From Paralithodes platypus (taxonomy: Eukaryota; Arthropoda; Malacostraca; Decapoda; Lithodidae): a stretch of 64,000 bases of DNA. This document shows, piece by piece, positions 52,145 to 60,564 of the stretch; the first letter of the stretch is position 1; each line of letters opens with the position of its first letter. Location: assembly GCA_032716605.1 (NCBI GenBank), contig CM064552.1, positions 4,201,900 to 4,265,899 of the forward strand. The letters run 5' to 3'. Position numbers and translations under genes: made by a program. The notes under the pieces were generated by a model that saw nothing but the letters and a program-made list of their open reading frames with translations, was not told the DNA's origin and made no database searches.

Positions 52145-52446
52145 GTGAGCAGGGAACCTCTTAGAATTAACCATTTCATTACCGTTGCCAAAAGCAAATA
52201 TATCGTGACATTGCAAATTATTAACAAATAATGCCAATGTCTGTGGTAGCGCTACGGGTGAGCCCCGCGCGCTACGAAGCTCGTTCTGGTGTCATACTAA
52301 AGATATATTTTCCTCTAGATTTTAGCTGCAACCGTTTCATTTCATTCAGGCACTTGCTTAAGCATTCAGGAGTGCATGAATGAGCCCTATTATAGCGGAA
52401 ATAAACCCGCACTGATTGGGTTAATATATATATATACCGGTGTATG

Positions 52447-52709
52447 TTTTTTTACTCCCTAGACCTCCATCAAGCTTAACCAACACCCCCAAGACCCACC
52501 TTCGAAAGAAATTTGTACATTTCTTTATATCGCTATCGTTCGCGAAGAATAAAATTACACCCAAATGGCACACAAAAGTCTTAAAATTGACAAAGAAATG
52601 GGGAGGAAGGTCTTAAAATAGACAAACTAATGGAGCAAACATCTTATAATCTCAAAACAAATTGGGCTAGACATGAGGGAGAAGGGGGTCCAGAAAACCC
52701 CCCCATTAA
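52447..52709 (-). mobile_element. Family A MITE in intron 2
   Basis: TCCCTAGACCTCCATCAAGC, TATATCGCTATCGTTCGCG, GAGGGAGAAGGGGGTCCAG and CCCCCCATTAA. Confidence 0.65.
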
Positions 52710-52744
52710 TATAAGGATTCAAAGCTAAATAACTATAAAATCAC

Positions 52745-52912
52745 CCAGTAACTTTATATTAAGGAACATCCCGTTCTTAACATTAATCCTCCACTACAAA
52801 CCCCAATGTACTTGAATAAATTAATGAAAGCATATGATCCTCCCGGGATTCGAATTCGGGACACCACACCCAAAACATAAGCATCTAAACCATTACACCA
52901 CCAACACAATTT
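52745..52912 (-). mobile_element. tRNA-derived SINE-1, copy 3
   Basis: On the minus strand: GGTGGTGTAATGGTTTAGAT (A box), GAATTCGAATCCCGGG (B box), then GCTTTCATTAATTT, ATTGGGGTTTG and GTTAAGAACGGG. The tail phrases are shared with 8651-8800. Confidence 0.65.
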
Positions 52913-53280
52913 AAGGGGAGGCAGACCGTTTTTCTGGACCCCCTTCTCCCTAATGTTTAGCCCCACTAGTTTTGAGATTATAAGGCGTTCGGCCCATTAG
53001 TTTGGCGATTTTAACACCTTTCGCCCTATTTCGTTGTCAATTTTAAGACCTTTCGTGCCATTTAGGTGTCGATTATTTCCTGGTGAGCGAAAGCGAGCCT
53101 GCAATTTTAAGAGGAAACGGCCTTCGGCCGGAACATTTTTCTACCGAAGATTTACAAATTTATCTTGAAGGGGGGTCTAGGGAGTGTTTTTCAAAGCTTG
53201 ATGGAGGTCTAGCGAGGAAACTAAAAAAATATATGAATAAATTAATTAATAGACCAAACAAACGGTCAGTCTCCCCTTAA
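52911..53280 (+). mobile_element. Family A MITE, best full-length exemplar (370 bp)
   Basis: TTAA at 52911-52914 and 53277-53280. The imperfect terminal repeats (about 28 bp) share TTAAGGGGAG, GACCGTTT and TGG. Three iterated blocks of about 32 bp follow (AAGGCGTTCGGCCCATTAG, ACACCTTTCGCCCTATTTC, AGACCTTTCGTGCCATTTAG). Then GAGCGAAAGCGAGCCTG, hairpin GGCCTTCGGCC, and GCTTGATGGAGGTCTAGCG. No coding capacity. Confidence 0.85.
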
Positions 53281-53516
53281 AATAAAACCCCAGTTAATTT
53301 ATGTACCGTCAAAGGGATAATTGTGGCCAGTTTATTAAAACCTCAATAATATTTCTTCAGGATTTCTGTCTTAAGCATAATTATGGCTTAATTGTGTTGT
53401 GTATGTTTGAATTGATATATAGAATACACTTATAGAATATTAAGGGCTTTATAGGATGCCCTCAATTGCCCCAGGTGTCCACAATTACCCTCTTTTATGG
53501 TACCTTTCTATAACAG

Positions 53517-53601
53517 GTGACCGAGGACTGGGTGTACGTGTCCAGTCTGAGCCACGAGCAGGAGAGCACACACCGAGCCAAGTGTCCCCAGCCCCGATGG
53601 C
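53517..53601 (+). CDS. Exon 3 of the membrane-protein gene
   Basis: 85 bases follow the acceptor ATAACAG (53510-53516). They encode VTEDWVYVSSLSHEQESTHR and AKCPQPRW in phase 0, then end with one base before GTGAGC (53602), phase 1. Together with the end of exon 2 this makes module 2 (FGLAW...DWVYVSSLSHEQESTHR). That parallels module 1 (WGLGF...DRWVYVWLYHELQQRSEVHR). If the donor is not used, the frame reads on to TAG at 53691 and gives an alternative C-terminus rich in Cys. Confidence 0.55.
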
Positions 53602-53737
53602 GTGAGCGGGATGGGCTGGCGGTGTTGGCGGACTGTTGGTCGACCAGTCAGAAATGCCCGAGCCTCCGACCCCTGTGTTTCTACCCGAGTTAGTTGGCTT
53701 TCCTTATTGAGTCTGGGATATACTATATATATACTCT

Positions 53738-54073
53738 ATATATGCGAATATGCTTCCACACTAAAGGTGTGTAGAAAAGGGTAGGTTCACTGCACAAAGT
53801 TTAAAAAAATGTAGTGCTAAAATTAAATTGCATCTAAAATATATTGCATGCACAAAATAAGGTGTGCATAAACATACATAAACATTATTTTAATATGTAC
53901 ACAACAGTCCGAGCCTTCTAATAAGATACTCGGACATACTTGTTAAACCCTTATTTTGTGCATGCAATATATTTTAGATGCAATTTAATTTTAGCACTAA
54001 CATTTTTTAAACTTTGTGCAGTGAACCTACCCTTTTCTACACACCTTTAGTGTGGAAGCATATTCGCATATAT
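53738..54073. mobile_element. Near-perfect 125-bp inverted repeat (foldback element) in intron 3
   Basis: Arms 53738-53862 and 53949-54073 differ only by about one indel/shift near AAAAAATGTTAG. The loop is 86 bp and contains its own GTCCGAG/CTCGGAC stem. Both outer edges are AT-repeat, so target duplications cannot be read (TA possible). The near-identical arms suggest a young insertion. A transcript through it would form a 125-bp hairpin. Confidence 0.85.
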
Positions 54074-54099
54074 TTTTACCACAAGAATCAATATTTTTC

Positions 54100-54205
<106 letters not shown>

Positions 54206-54499
54206 GATAGACAGATAGATAGATAGATATTAATATAAAATACAATTAATTTGTGCCCATACCTTAGGGTACAGGTGCCTTTCAAAGTTGAAAAAAGTGG
54301 ATAAATTCACCTGTTTTCATGGGTGGCTAGAAAACCAACTTCCACAATAATGGCCCAATTTCAATTATGCAGCTACTAATGCATCCAGGGGTTGTAGTGT
54401 ACTTGGAAAACAATAGTTGAGCTGATTCCATACAGTGTGTCCTAATTTAGGTTATGTTCATAGCAGATAATAATAAGATTATTACTAATATTATGACTG

Positions 54500-54805
54500 C
54501 CACTACTCCATTACTACTACTACCACTACTACCACCACTACTACTACTACTACTACTAGGCCTACTACTTTTTGTTGACTACTACTACTACTTTTTATTT
54601 TTTTATTTTTTATTTTTTTATAATAACTACCACTCAGTCTGTGCATCCCCTCTTTGGACCCTAGACCAGGTCAGAATAGTCATCAAAGCGCCTGACTTCG
54701 TTGTCATTCAGCTACTTCCTATTCCGGGGTATGCACTCAGACTCATCATCGTGGATTACTACTACTACATTGATTTTTATTTAATATTTTTCATACATTT
54801 CATGT

Positions 54806-54844
<39 letters not shown>

Positions 54845-54910
54845 ATTGATTTTTATTTAATATTGTTCATACATTACTACTACTACCACTACTACTACTA
54901 CTACTATTAT
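54500..54910. repeat. (CTA)n tracts in intron 3
   Basis: Interrupted CTA repeats at 54503-54595, 54758-54770, 54808-54843 and 54874-54909. A unique 54640-54750 segment lies between. Confidence 0.9.
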
Positions 54911-54915
54911 TACAG

Positions 54916-55069
54916 AAGAACTCCCCCTGAGCGTCCTGATGGCTAACACGGCAGACATCTTGAGAGGAGTACTACTTGGCCTCTTTTTAGCGGTCCTGTG
55001 GATATTGTCACCTTGGATACAACACGTCCTAGCTGCTGTCCTGTTCTTACCTTCCTACTGTATTAACGG
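54916..55069 (+). CDS. Exon 4 of the membrane-protein gene (hydrophobic)
   Basis: It follows the acceptor ATTATTACAG. Its first two bases complete exon 3's split codon (C|AA, Gln), then ELPLSVLMANTADILRG, VLLGLFLAVLWILSP and WIQHVLAAVLFLPSYCING: one long or two short membrane segments. It ends GG before GTGAAG (55070), phase 2. If unspliced, TGA follows at 55071-55073, giving a 463-residue protein. The internal ATG at 54939 (MANTADILRGV) resembles the start of the 57408 exon. So this could instead be the first exon of a separate gene. Linkage to exon 3 is phase-consistent but unproven. Confidence 0.45.
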
Positions 55070-55073
55070 GTGA

Positions 55074-55462
55074 AGAGTGTGTGTATGTGGGTGTGTATGT
55101 GGGTGTGTGTGTGGGTGTGTGGGTGTGGGTGTGAGAGAGAGAGAGGGTGTTTGTGTGTGTGTGTGTATGTGGGTGTGTGTGTGTGTGTGTGGGTGTGTGT
55201 GTGTATGTGTGTGAGAGAGAGAGATAGAAAGAGTAAAGACAGTCAAGAAATATATAACCAGTAGCTCTCATCATTAAATCAGAGAGAGAGAGAGAGAGAG
55301 AGAGAGACAGCGAGAGCGAGAGAGTAAATACAGTCAAGGAAAAAATATAACCAGTAGCTCTCATCATTAAATCAGAGAGAGAGAGAGAGACACTGTTTAC
55401 TTGTAGGCTATACATAAGCATATATAGTTTTGTTAGGTACTGGCTTATTTTACCCTCTATGA
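55074..55462. repeat. TG- and AG-rich region with a direct repeat
   Basis: (TG)-rich 55077-55212. Then two copies of ATATAACCAGTAGCTCTCAT followed by CATTAAATCAGAG (55249 and 55346), each followed by (AG)n. Confidence 0.88.
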
Positions 55463-55805
55463 TTAAGGAGGTAGTACTCGTTTTTTCTGGACTCCCTTCT
55501 CCCTTGTTTAGCATATTAGTTTTGAGGTTTTAAGACGTTCGTTCCGTTAGTTTGGCGATTTTGAGACCTTTCGCCTCATTTTGTTGTAAATATTAAGCCC
55601 TTTCGTGGCCTTTAGCTGTCGATGTTTTCGTGGCGAGCGAAATCGAGCCTCTATTGTTTTGAAGAACCGGCCCTAAAAATGTACAAATTTATCTTGAAAG
55701 GGGGTCTAGGGGGTGTTTTCTAAGTGTGATGGAGGTCTAGCGAGGAAATTAACAAATAAATAAAATATAAATATATAGACCACAAACCAAGCACTACCCC
55801 CTTAA
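55463..55805 (+). mobile_element. Family A MITE in intron 4
   Basis: TTAAGGAGGTAGTACTCG to AAGCACTACCCCCTTAA, with GACGTTCGTTCCGTTAG, GACCTTTCGCCTCATTTTG and GGAGGTCTAGCGAGG. Confidence 0.8.
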
Positions 55806-55842
55806 AATGACATCCACTGTAACTCACATTTATCACACAACA

Positions 55843-56075
55843 TTAAGGGGGGGGATCACCTGTTTTTCTTCTCTTTCTCTCCTTTTCTCTGGCTTGTATC
55901 CATTTGGCCCCATTCAGCCAACTGTTTTAAGACGTTTATCCCCATCCAGGTGTCGTTACCGCTCGCCAGGAAAATATTGACACCTGGATGGGGGTAAACG
56001 TCTTCAAACAGTAGGCTGAATGGGGCCGAATGGATACAAGCCAATGAGAGAGGGAGAGAAAAAAAAAAAACTAAA
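55843..56075. mobile_element. Foldback MITE related to A (95-bp arms)
   Basis: After TTAAGGGGGGGGATC, the sequence GGCTTGTATCCATTTGGCCC..AAGACGTTTATCCCCATCCA is inverted on the right as GATGGGGGTAAACGTCTTCA..GGGGCCGAATGGATACAAGC. The arms are about 95 bp at roughly 85-90% identity. A lone half of the same element is at 29626-29690. Confidence 0.7.
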
Positions 56076-56274
56076 GACAAAATACAGTACAGGTAATTGA
56101 GGTGATGGTATTCTACTAATAATCGTGTTCATCCCCTAAACTTTCCTATTTAAGCTAAAATGTGTAATATCCCGGTTAATATGAGATATTTCCAAAACCA
56201 TCATATAGTAAAGTTTAATTATTAATGCTAGGTCTATTCACTCTGAAATTTATGAAAGTTATTTTTAAACACCC

Positions 56275-56310
<36 letters not shown>

Positions 56311-56553
56311 TACAGGAAGGAATTACAGATTACAGGAATAATAGCTCAATCTAGTTGTTAGCCAGCTTACTGATTTTAATTAATTAGGTAGATACTTCCC
56401 TGCTGGGCAATACAGTATCTACACAGACCTTATAACTATTTACAAACCGCATAGTTCTATATTTCTGTTAAATAAATATATATAGCAAAGCCACCAGTGT
56501 CTTTGCTTCACATCAATTACCTCTATAATTTACCTTTCAACATGTTTTGACAG
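56076..56553. other. Intron 4 remainder
   Basis: A+T-rich, with (AT)n at 56281-56310. No element recognised. Confidence 0.5.
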
Positions 56554-56591
56554 TGTTAACCTGGACTACAAGCATTACAAAGAAAATCAAG
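56554..56591 (+). CDS. Exon 5 (38 bp) of the membrane-protein gene
   Basis: Bounded by a strong acceptor (CATGTTTTGACAG) and a strong donor (CAAG|GTAAGAG). With exon 4's phase 2, the first base completes GG|T (Gly). Then VNLDYKHYKENQ is read, leaving one base (phase 1). The short length makes chance possible. The next exon was not found within the window. Confidence 0.4.
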
Positions 56592-56638
56592 GTAAGAGGC
56601 AAAAAGGTATCAACAACAGTTTAATCCCCGATACATAA

Positions 56639-56640
<2 letters not shown>

Positions 56641-56674
<34 letters not shown>
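56641..56674. repeat. (AT)n microsatellite
   Basis: About 17 AT units. Confidence 0.93.
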
Positions 56675-56678
<4 letters not shown>

Positions 56679-56718
56679 GGTAATGTTGCTATAGTTTGGT
56701 CTTCTCATTTACCTTATA

Positions 56719-57393
56719 CTTTTAGACCCTTTCTCCCTTATGCTTAGCCCCATTAGTTTTGACATTTTAAGGCGTTCGCCCCATTATTTTGTCTATTTCA
56801 ATACGTTTCGCCCCATTTATGTAAATTTCAAGACCTTTCGTGCCATTTTGGTGTCGATTTTTTTCTGGCGAGCGATAGCGAGCCTGTAATTTAGGAAAAA
56901 CCGGCTTTCGGCCGGGATATTTTTCTACCGAAAAGTTTAGACATTTATCTGAAAAGGGGCTCAAGAGGGTGTAATTTTAAGCTTAGTTTAGTTTAGTTTT
57001 GTAGATGTTTAAGTGACAATCACCACGGTCGATCTGGGGATCCGCCGCTGACGAGCTCGTCCTGGAATCTTTACGACTCTGAATCTTACGATTCTGTACA
57101 GGACTGAACATGCCATTTTTATCGGCAATAGCTCAGAGAAGAGTGTTGAGAGGGGAGAAGGGGTGTTGGAGTGGCTTTGTTATGTGTGTTTTGTCTGTAT
57201 ACGTCGTCAGGATGTCCCCTGACTGGGTGCAAGCATGTGAAACATGCTAGGACGTACTACCGCACCCACTAAATGTCCGCCGTGGCAGGGATTCGATCCC
57301 GGGTCTTTCAGATTCACACGCGAGCGTGCTCACCACTTGACCACCACGGCCCTTGATGGAGGTCTTGGGAACAAACAAACAACCTCCCCTTAA
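56719..57393 (+). mobile_element. Family A MITE split by SINE-2
   Basis: The left part 56719-56983 (GACCCTTTCTCCCTTATGC to TTTTAAGCTT) and the right part 57351-57393 (CTTGATGGAGGTCTTGGGAA to CTCCCCTTAA) are the two halves of one A copy. A is continuous as AAGCTTGATGG elsewhere. Confidence 0.75.
56984..57353 (-). mobile_element. tRNA-derived SINE-2 with (AAACT)n tail
   Basis: On the minus strand the head is GCCGTGGTGGTCAAGTGGTG (A box), a CACGCTCGCGTG hairpin and GGGATCGAATCCCTGCC (B box). The acceptor GCCGTGG pairs perfectly with CCACGGC. A body of about 280 bp follows, ending in AAACTAAACTAAACT at 56984-57000. CTT is repeated at both insertion edges. The well-paired acceptor suggests a fairly young copy. 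Confidence 0.75.
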
Positions 57394-57407
57394 TCAGACC
57401 AAATTAA

Positions 57408-57508
57408 ATGGCCTCCCGAAGCTATCTGCGAAACGTTGTCAATAAAGTGCTCCTCCTCATATGGTGTTTATATCCATCCTTTATATTCATCTGTATATTG
57501 ATCTGCGG
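57408..57508 (+). CDS. Candidate start exon of a paralogous small membrane protein
   Basis: The ATG at 57408 has A at -3 and G at +4, and an in-frame TAA immediately precedes it. It encodes MASRSYLRNVVNKVLLLIWC and LYPSFIFICILIC, a membrane anchor, then GG before the strong donor GTGAGT (57509), phase 2. Exon 4 of the upstream gene contains MANTADILRGV...LAVLWILSP and has the same GG|GTGA phase-2 end. The pattern LRxV...L..LW.L.P is common to both. No downstream exon was found. Confidence 0.4.
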
Positions 57509-57699
57509 GTGAGTACAATTAGCCTCTATGGCGCCAGAAACTCATAATTATACTGTATTGTGCTTTATTGTGACGGAACTATTGTATCCATTAATATTTT
57601 GTGTGTCAATGTGTATTTATTTCTTGCTTGCCTTCACACGGTGGGGAAATATGTGAAGGTTATGGAGTTAAATTAAGTATCTAACACACTCCCTCATAT

Positions 57700-58025
57700 T
57701 CATATTCATTCTCTCTCTCTCTCTCTCTGTCTCTTTCTCTCTCACACACACACACACACAGTCAGTCTCTAACACTCTCTCTGTCTCTTTCTCTCACACA
57801 CAGTCAGTCTCTAACACTCTCTCTGTCTCTTTCTCTCACACACACACAGTCAGTCTCTAACACTCTCTCTCTTATCACCACACACAACAGGATGCCAACC
57901 CCCTCCCCGCCCCCCAACCACCAAACCCACACACACACACACACAGTCAGTCTCTAACACTCTCTCTCTCACTCTTATCACCACACACAACAGGATGCCA
58001 ACCCCCTCCCCCCCCCAACCACCAA

Positions 58026-58061
<36 letters not shown>

Positions 58062-58080
58062 AGACAACCAAACATTTTAA
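57700..58080. repeat. TC/CA repeats with 119-bp tandem duplication
   Basis: ATCACCACACACAACAGGAT and GCCAACCCCCTCCCC occur at about 57876 and 57977. AGTCAGTCTCTAACACTCTC recurs five times. Minus-strand Val/Cys-rich frames are artefacts. 57510-57699 is unassigned. Confidence 0.85.
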
Positions 58081-58109
58081 CAACCAAACATTTTAACAAC
58101 CAAGATCTT

Positions 58110-58470
58110 TTATATGTGTTTGTTATCTATTTTTATTTTCTTGGCCCGCTTCCTGTTGAGTGGGTAATTTGCTCTCACCCTCCCTCTCTCTCTCTCTCTC
58201 CTTTGTATGTTTGCTATTTATATATATTTTTTGGCCCGTTTCCTGTAAAGTGGGTAACTTGGTATCTTCTGTGTTCCTCTCACTCTCACTCTCTCACACA
58301 CTCACACTCTCTCTCTTTCTCTTTTAAATGTTTGCTATCTATATATATTTTTGTTTGCCTGTTTCCTGTAAAGTGGGTAACTTTGTCTCTTCTGTGTTCA
58401 TATCTCCTTTGTCATTTTGTCATTTGTCATATAATTTGTCTCCTCTCTCTCTGTATCCCCTCTTACGTGT
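58110..58470. repeat. Three imperfect tandem copies of a ~100-bp unit
   Basis: GTTTGCTATCTATATATATT-like starts at about 58118, 58208 and 58328. Each is followed by GTTTCCTGTAAAGTGGGTAA or a close variant and a TC/CA tract. Confidence 0.75.
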
Positions 58471-58591
58471 GAATGGGACTCGTCAGCCTTGGTCGGTAAC
58501 CTATCTAGAGGAGACAACCTTATAAAATCCGGGTGGATGGGACTCGTTAGCCTCGGTCGACAACCCATCTGGGGGAGATAACCTTATATGG

Positions 58592-58808
58592 ACTATACCC
58601 TGTTCCAAATATGTGCCAAAACTCTTGAACATTGACCTCTATAGCTCACAAAAGACTAGAGTAATCCAGCTATCACTTCTACCATTTGGAAAGGGTCAGC
58701 CAGGGAATAGGTGTGGGAATTTACAGCCCATTTGCTCTGGCCAATGTTGAATGACAGAGGTTAGAGTTCACGATATTTGGACTACCTGCTTGGTACAGAG
58801 TATATTAT
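58592..58808 (+). mobile_element. Family F MITE inside SINE-3
   Basis: Left CTATACCCTGTTCCAAATATG, interior GACCTCTATAGCTCACAAAA and TTTACAGCCCATTTGCTCTG, right TACAGAGTATATTATAGCC. Confidence 0.65.
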
Positions 58809-58880
58809 AGCCACTCACTACTGTTGAACATTAGTGCTATATAGATACATAGAGGGCCTCGGAGTTGTGTGGTCAATCCT

Positions 58881-59098
58881 GTAAAGCCGGTATCACAAGA
58901 GAGCTTTTTTAGTCAACATTAGATAATCAACATTTTTCTGGCAACATTTCTGGAATATTTGTCACTGGTATCGGAAACTAGACTGATAATAGATGAATTT
59001 ACGTAACCGAAATATTGAAGATGTTGACCTCATAAGCTGCCAGACCAGTGTTGAGCGTAAATGTTGAGGGAAAAAGCGCTTGTGTGATACCGTCTTAA
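58881..59098 (+). mobile_element. Family D MITE with TAA target duplication
   Basis: Left AGCCGGTATCACAAGAGAGC, right GCGCTTGTGTGATACCGTCT. The flanks read CCTGTAA before and TAAGTCTG after. The uninterrupted SINE-3 copy at 26395 reads CCTGTAAGTCC, giving a 3-bp TAA duplication. A TWA duplication is typical of PIF/Harbinger elements. Confidence 0.7.
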
Positions 59099-59259
59099 GT
59101 CTGTGAATATACTGGCATAGGGTTTTCCTTCTCACAGGGGACAGGTCCGCTTGGGGGCGATTTGTAAATGGCTATCCTCATAAAGGGGAGTAAGGCGTCT
59201 GGCAATAAAGTAGACATGCCGTTTCGCCCAAAATCAAAACGGCATACCCAACTCTGCGA

Positions 59260-59930
59260 TGGGTTACCATCATCACTACGCATACCATCATCAATCACAA
59301 TCACCATCATCACTGCTACTGCCATCATCACTACAACTGCCACAATCATCACGACTACTGTCATCATCACCATTACTATGATCATCATCACTACTACAAT
59401 TATTACAATCATCACTACTACTCTCACCATCATCACTACTACTGTCACCATTGTCACTGCCATCTTAATCACTACTATCATCATTGATACTACACCTATC
59501 AACCATCATCACCACCATCTTACAATCATCATTACTACTACTATAACCATTTTCATTACTACTGTCACAAGTATTACCATCATGTACCCTACTATCACCA
59601 TCATCACTACTACTGCCATCATCATCATTACTATCATCATCACTACAACTTTCACCATCATCACTACTACTACCCATCATCACTAATACTAACACCATCG
59701 TCACTACTATCATCATTATCACTACAACTATCATCATTACTTATCACCATCATCACTACTATTATGACCATCATCACTACTACTAGTATTGTCACCATAA
59801 TAATTATCTACTACTGTCACCATCATATCTACTACTGTCATCATCATCAATACGAATACAACCATCATCACTACTATCACCATCAATCCCACTATTACTA
59901 CCACTTCTAATGCCAACTAAACTAACTTAA
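59260..59930. repeat. CATCAT/CACTACTA-type trinucleotide tract
   Basis: Long interrupted (ATC)n/(ACT)n sequence. The 172-codon Thr/Ile-rich plus frame and the Met/Val/Asp-rich minus frames are compositional. Confidence 0.92.
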
Positions 59931-59969
59931 CCTAGCAAATACGGAGCGAGATGTTTTCGCCCCCAGAAC

Positions 59970-60024
59970 GAATGCGTTCTTAGTGTGTGAGCCCCTTCGG
60001 GGCTCACACACTAAGAACGCATTC
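59970..60024. repeat. Perfect 26-bp hairpin with 3-base loop
   Basis: GAATGCGTTCTTAGTGTGTG then AGCCCC, loop TTC, then the exact inverse. A poly(G) run follows at 60031-60049. Confidence 0.93.
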
Positions 60025-60430
60025 ATTGCTGGGGGGGGGGGGGGGGGGACCATATTTTGGACCTAAAATCATAACTATTGCACAAATTCAAAAAACTCTT
60101 TTTTGACTGACATTCGCATTCATGCAACAAATATTCGTGTGAAATTTGGTGAAAATCCAATTTGGTGTAAATCCACCCAACGGTCTAGGAGGAGTTTCGA
60201 GACAGACGGACGACAACGACGACGACGACAGGCATTTTTTTCGTGTGGTACCCACTATACGGGGGGGGGGGGGGGATACCAAACTCTGCTTACGCAGAGT
60301 TGATAAAAGTTGACCTTTGACCTTGATCTGTGTCCTTGACCTTTATGTAAGAGTAAACATTTTTTTGCATTGACATTGCCCATGAAAATTTGGGTGAAGA
60401 TTTTTTAAATTTTTGTTTGGGCAATTTTGT
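60025..60430. mobile_element. Dispersed repeat (AAATTTGGTGAAAATCC type)
   Basis: GTGAAATTTGGTGAAAATCC, AACGGTCTAGGAGGAGTTTC, GACAGACGGACGACAACG and TTGACCTTTGACCTTGATC form a sequence style I associate with abundant invertebrate repeats. A G16 run is at about 60259. Boundaries and class are unknown. Confidence 0.4.
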
Positions 60431-60564
60431 ACAAACTACGGGCCAGCTACGTGATTTTTTGCATCAAAAACACTTAGCAATCTGCATCCTATGGTCCGAA
60501 AATTAACAATCAAAAGAATTTGCATAATATGATTGTGCAAAAATGTGATGAGATAACGCAGTAC

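Larger units (their letters stand above)
52145..53516 (+). other. Intron 2 (1372 bp) with MITEs and a SINE
   Basis: Donor GTGAGC, acceptor TTTCTATAACAG. It contains a family C right end (TTAA 52421-52424), two family A copies in opposite orientation (52447-52709 and 52911-53280) and SINE-1 copy 3. The unassigned parts (52232-52380, 53281-53510) hold nothing recognisable. Confidence 0.55.
58471..59218 (+). mobile_element. SINE-3 copy 2, broken by two MITEs
   Basis: SINE-3 body pieces lie at 58471-58592 (GGGACTCGTCAGCCTTGGTC twice), 58808-58880 (GATACATAGAGGGCCTCGG) and 59096-59218 (ACAGGTCCGCTTGGGGGCGA, AAGGCGTCTGGCAATAAAG). Family F and family D elements separate them. The head is missing. 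Confidence 0.65.

Noticed and set aside
51164..52237. Minus-strand and alternate plus frames across exon 2 (173, 198, 174 codons and others)
   Set aside because: The plus frame chosen is the one that is phase-consistent with splice sites and has a structured composition. The others are shadows of a G+C-balanced coding exon.
53602..53693. Exon 3 as terminal exon ending at TAG 53691
   Set aside because: Not excluded, but the GTGAGC donor at 53602 and the phase-matched exon 4 make continued splicing at least as likely. It is noted as an alternative.
54638..54728. Extra exon (CASPLWTLDQVRIVIKAPDF...) between exons 3 and 4
   Set aside because: It has an acceptor-like CACTCAG and donor-like GTATGC and stays open when entered from exon 3. 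It leaves in phase 2, which gives a stop when joined to exon 4, so it does not fit the model. It remains possible as an alternative exon.
59168..59737. 172-codon Thr/Ile-rich and 135/90-codon minus frames
   Set aside because: They come from (ATC)n/(ACT)n trinucleotide sequence.
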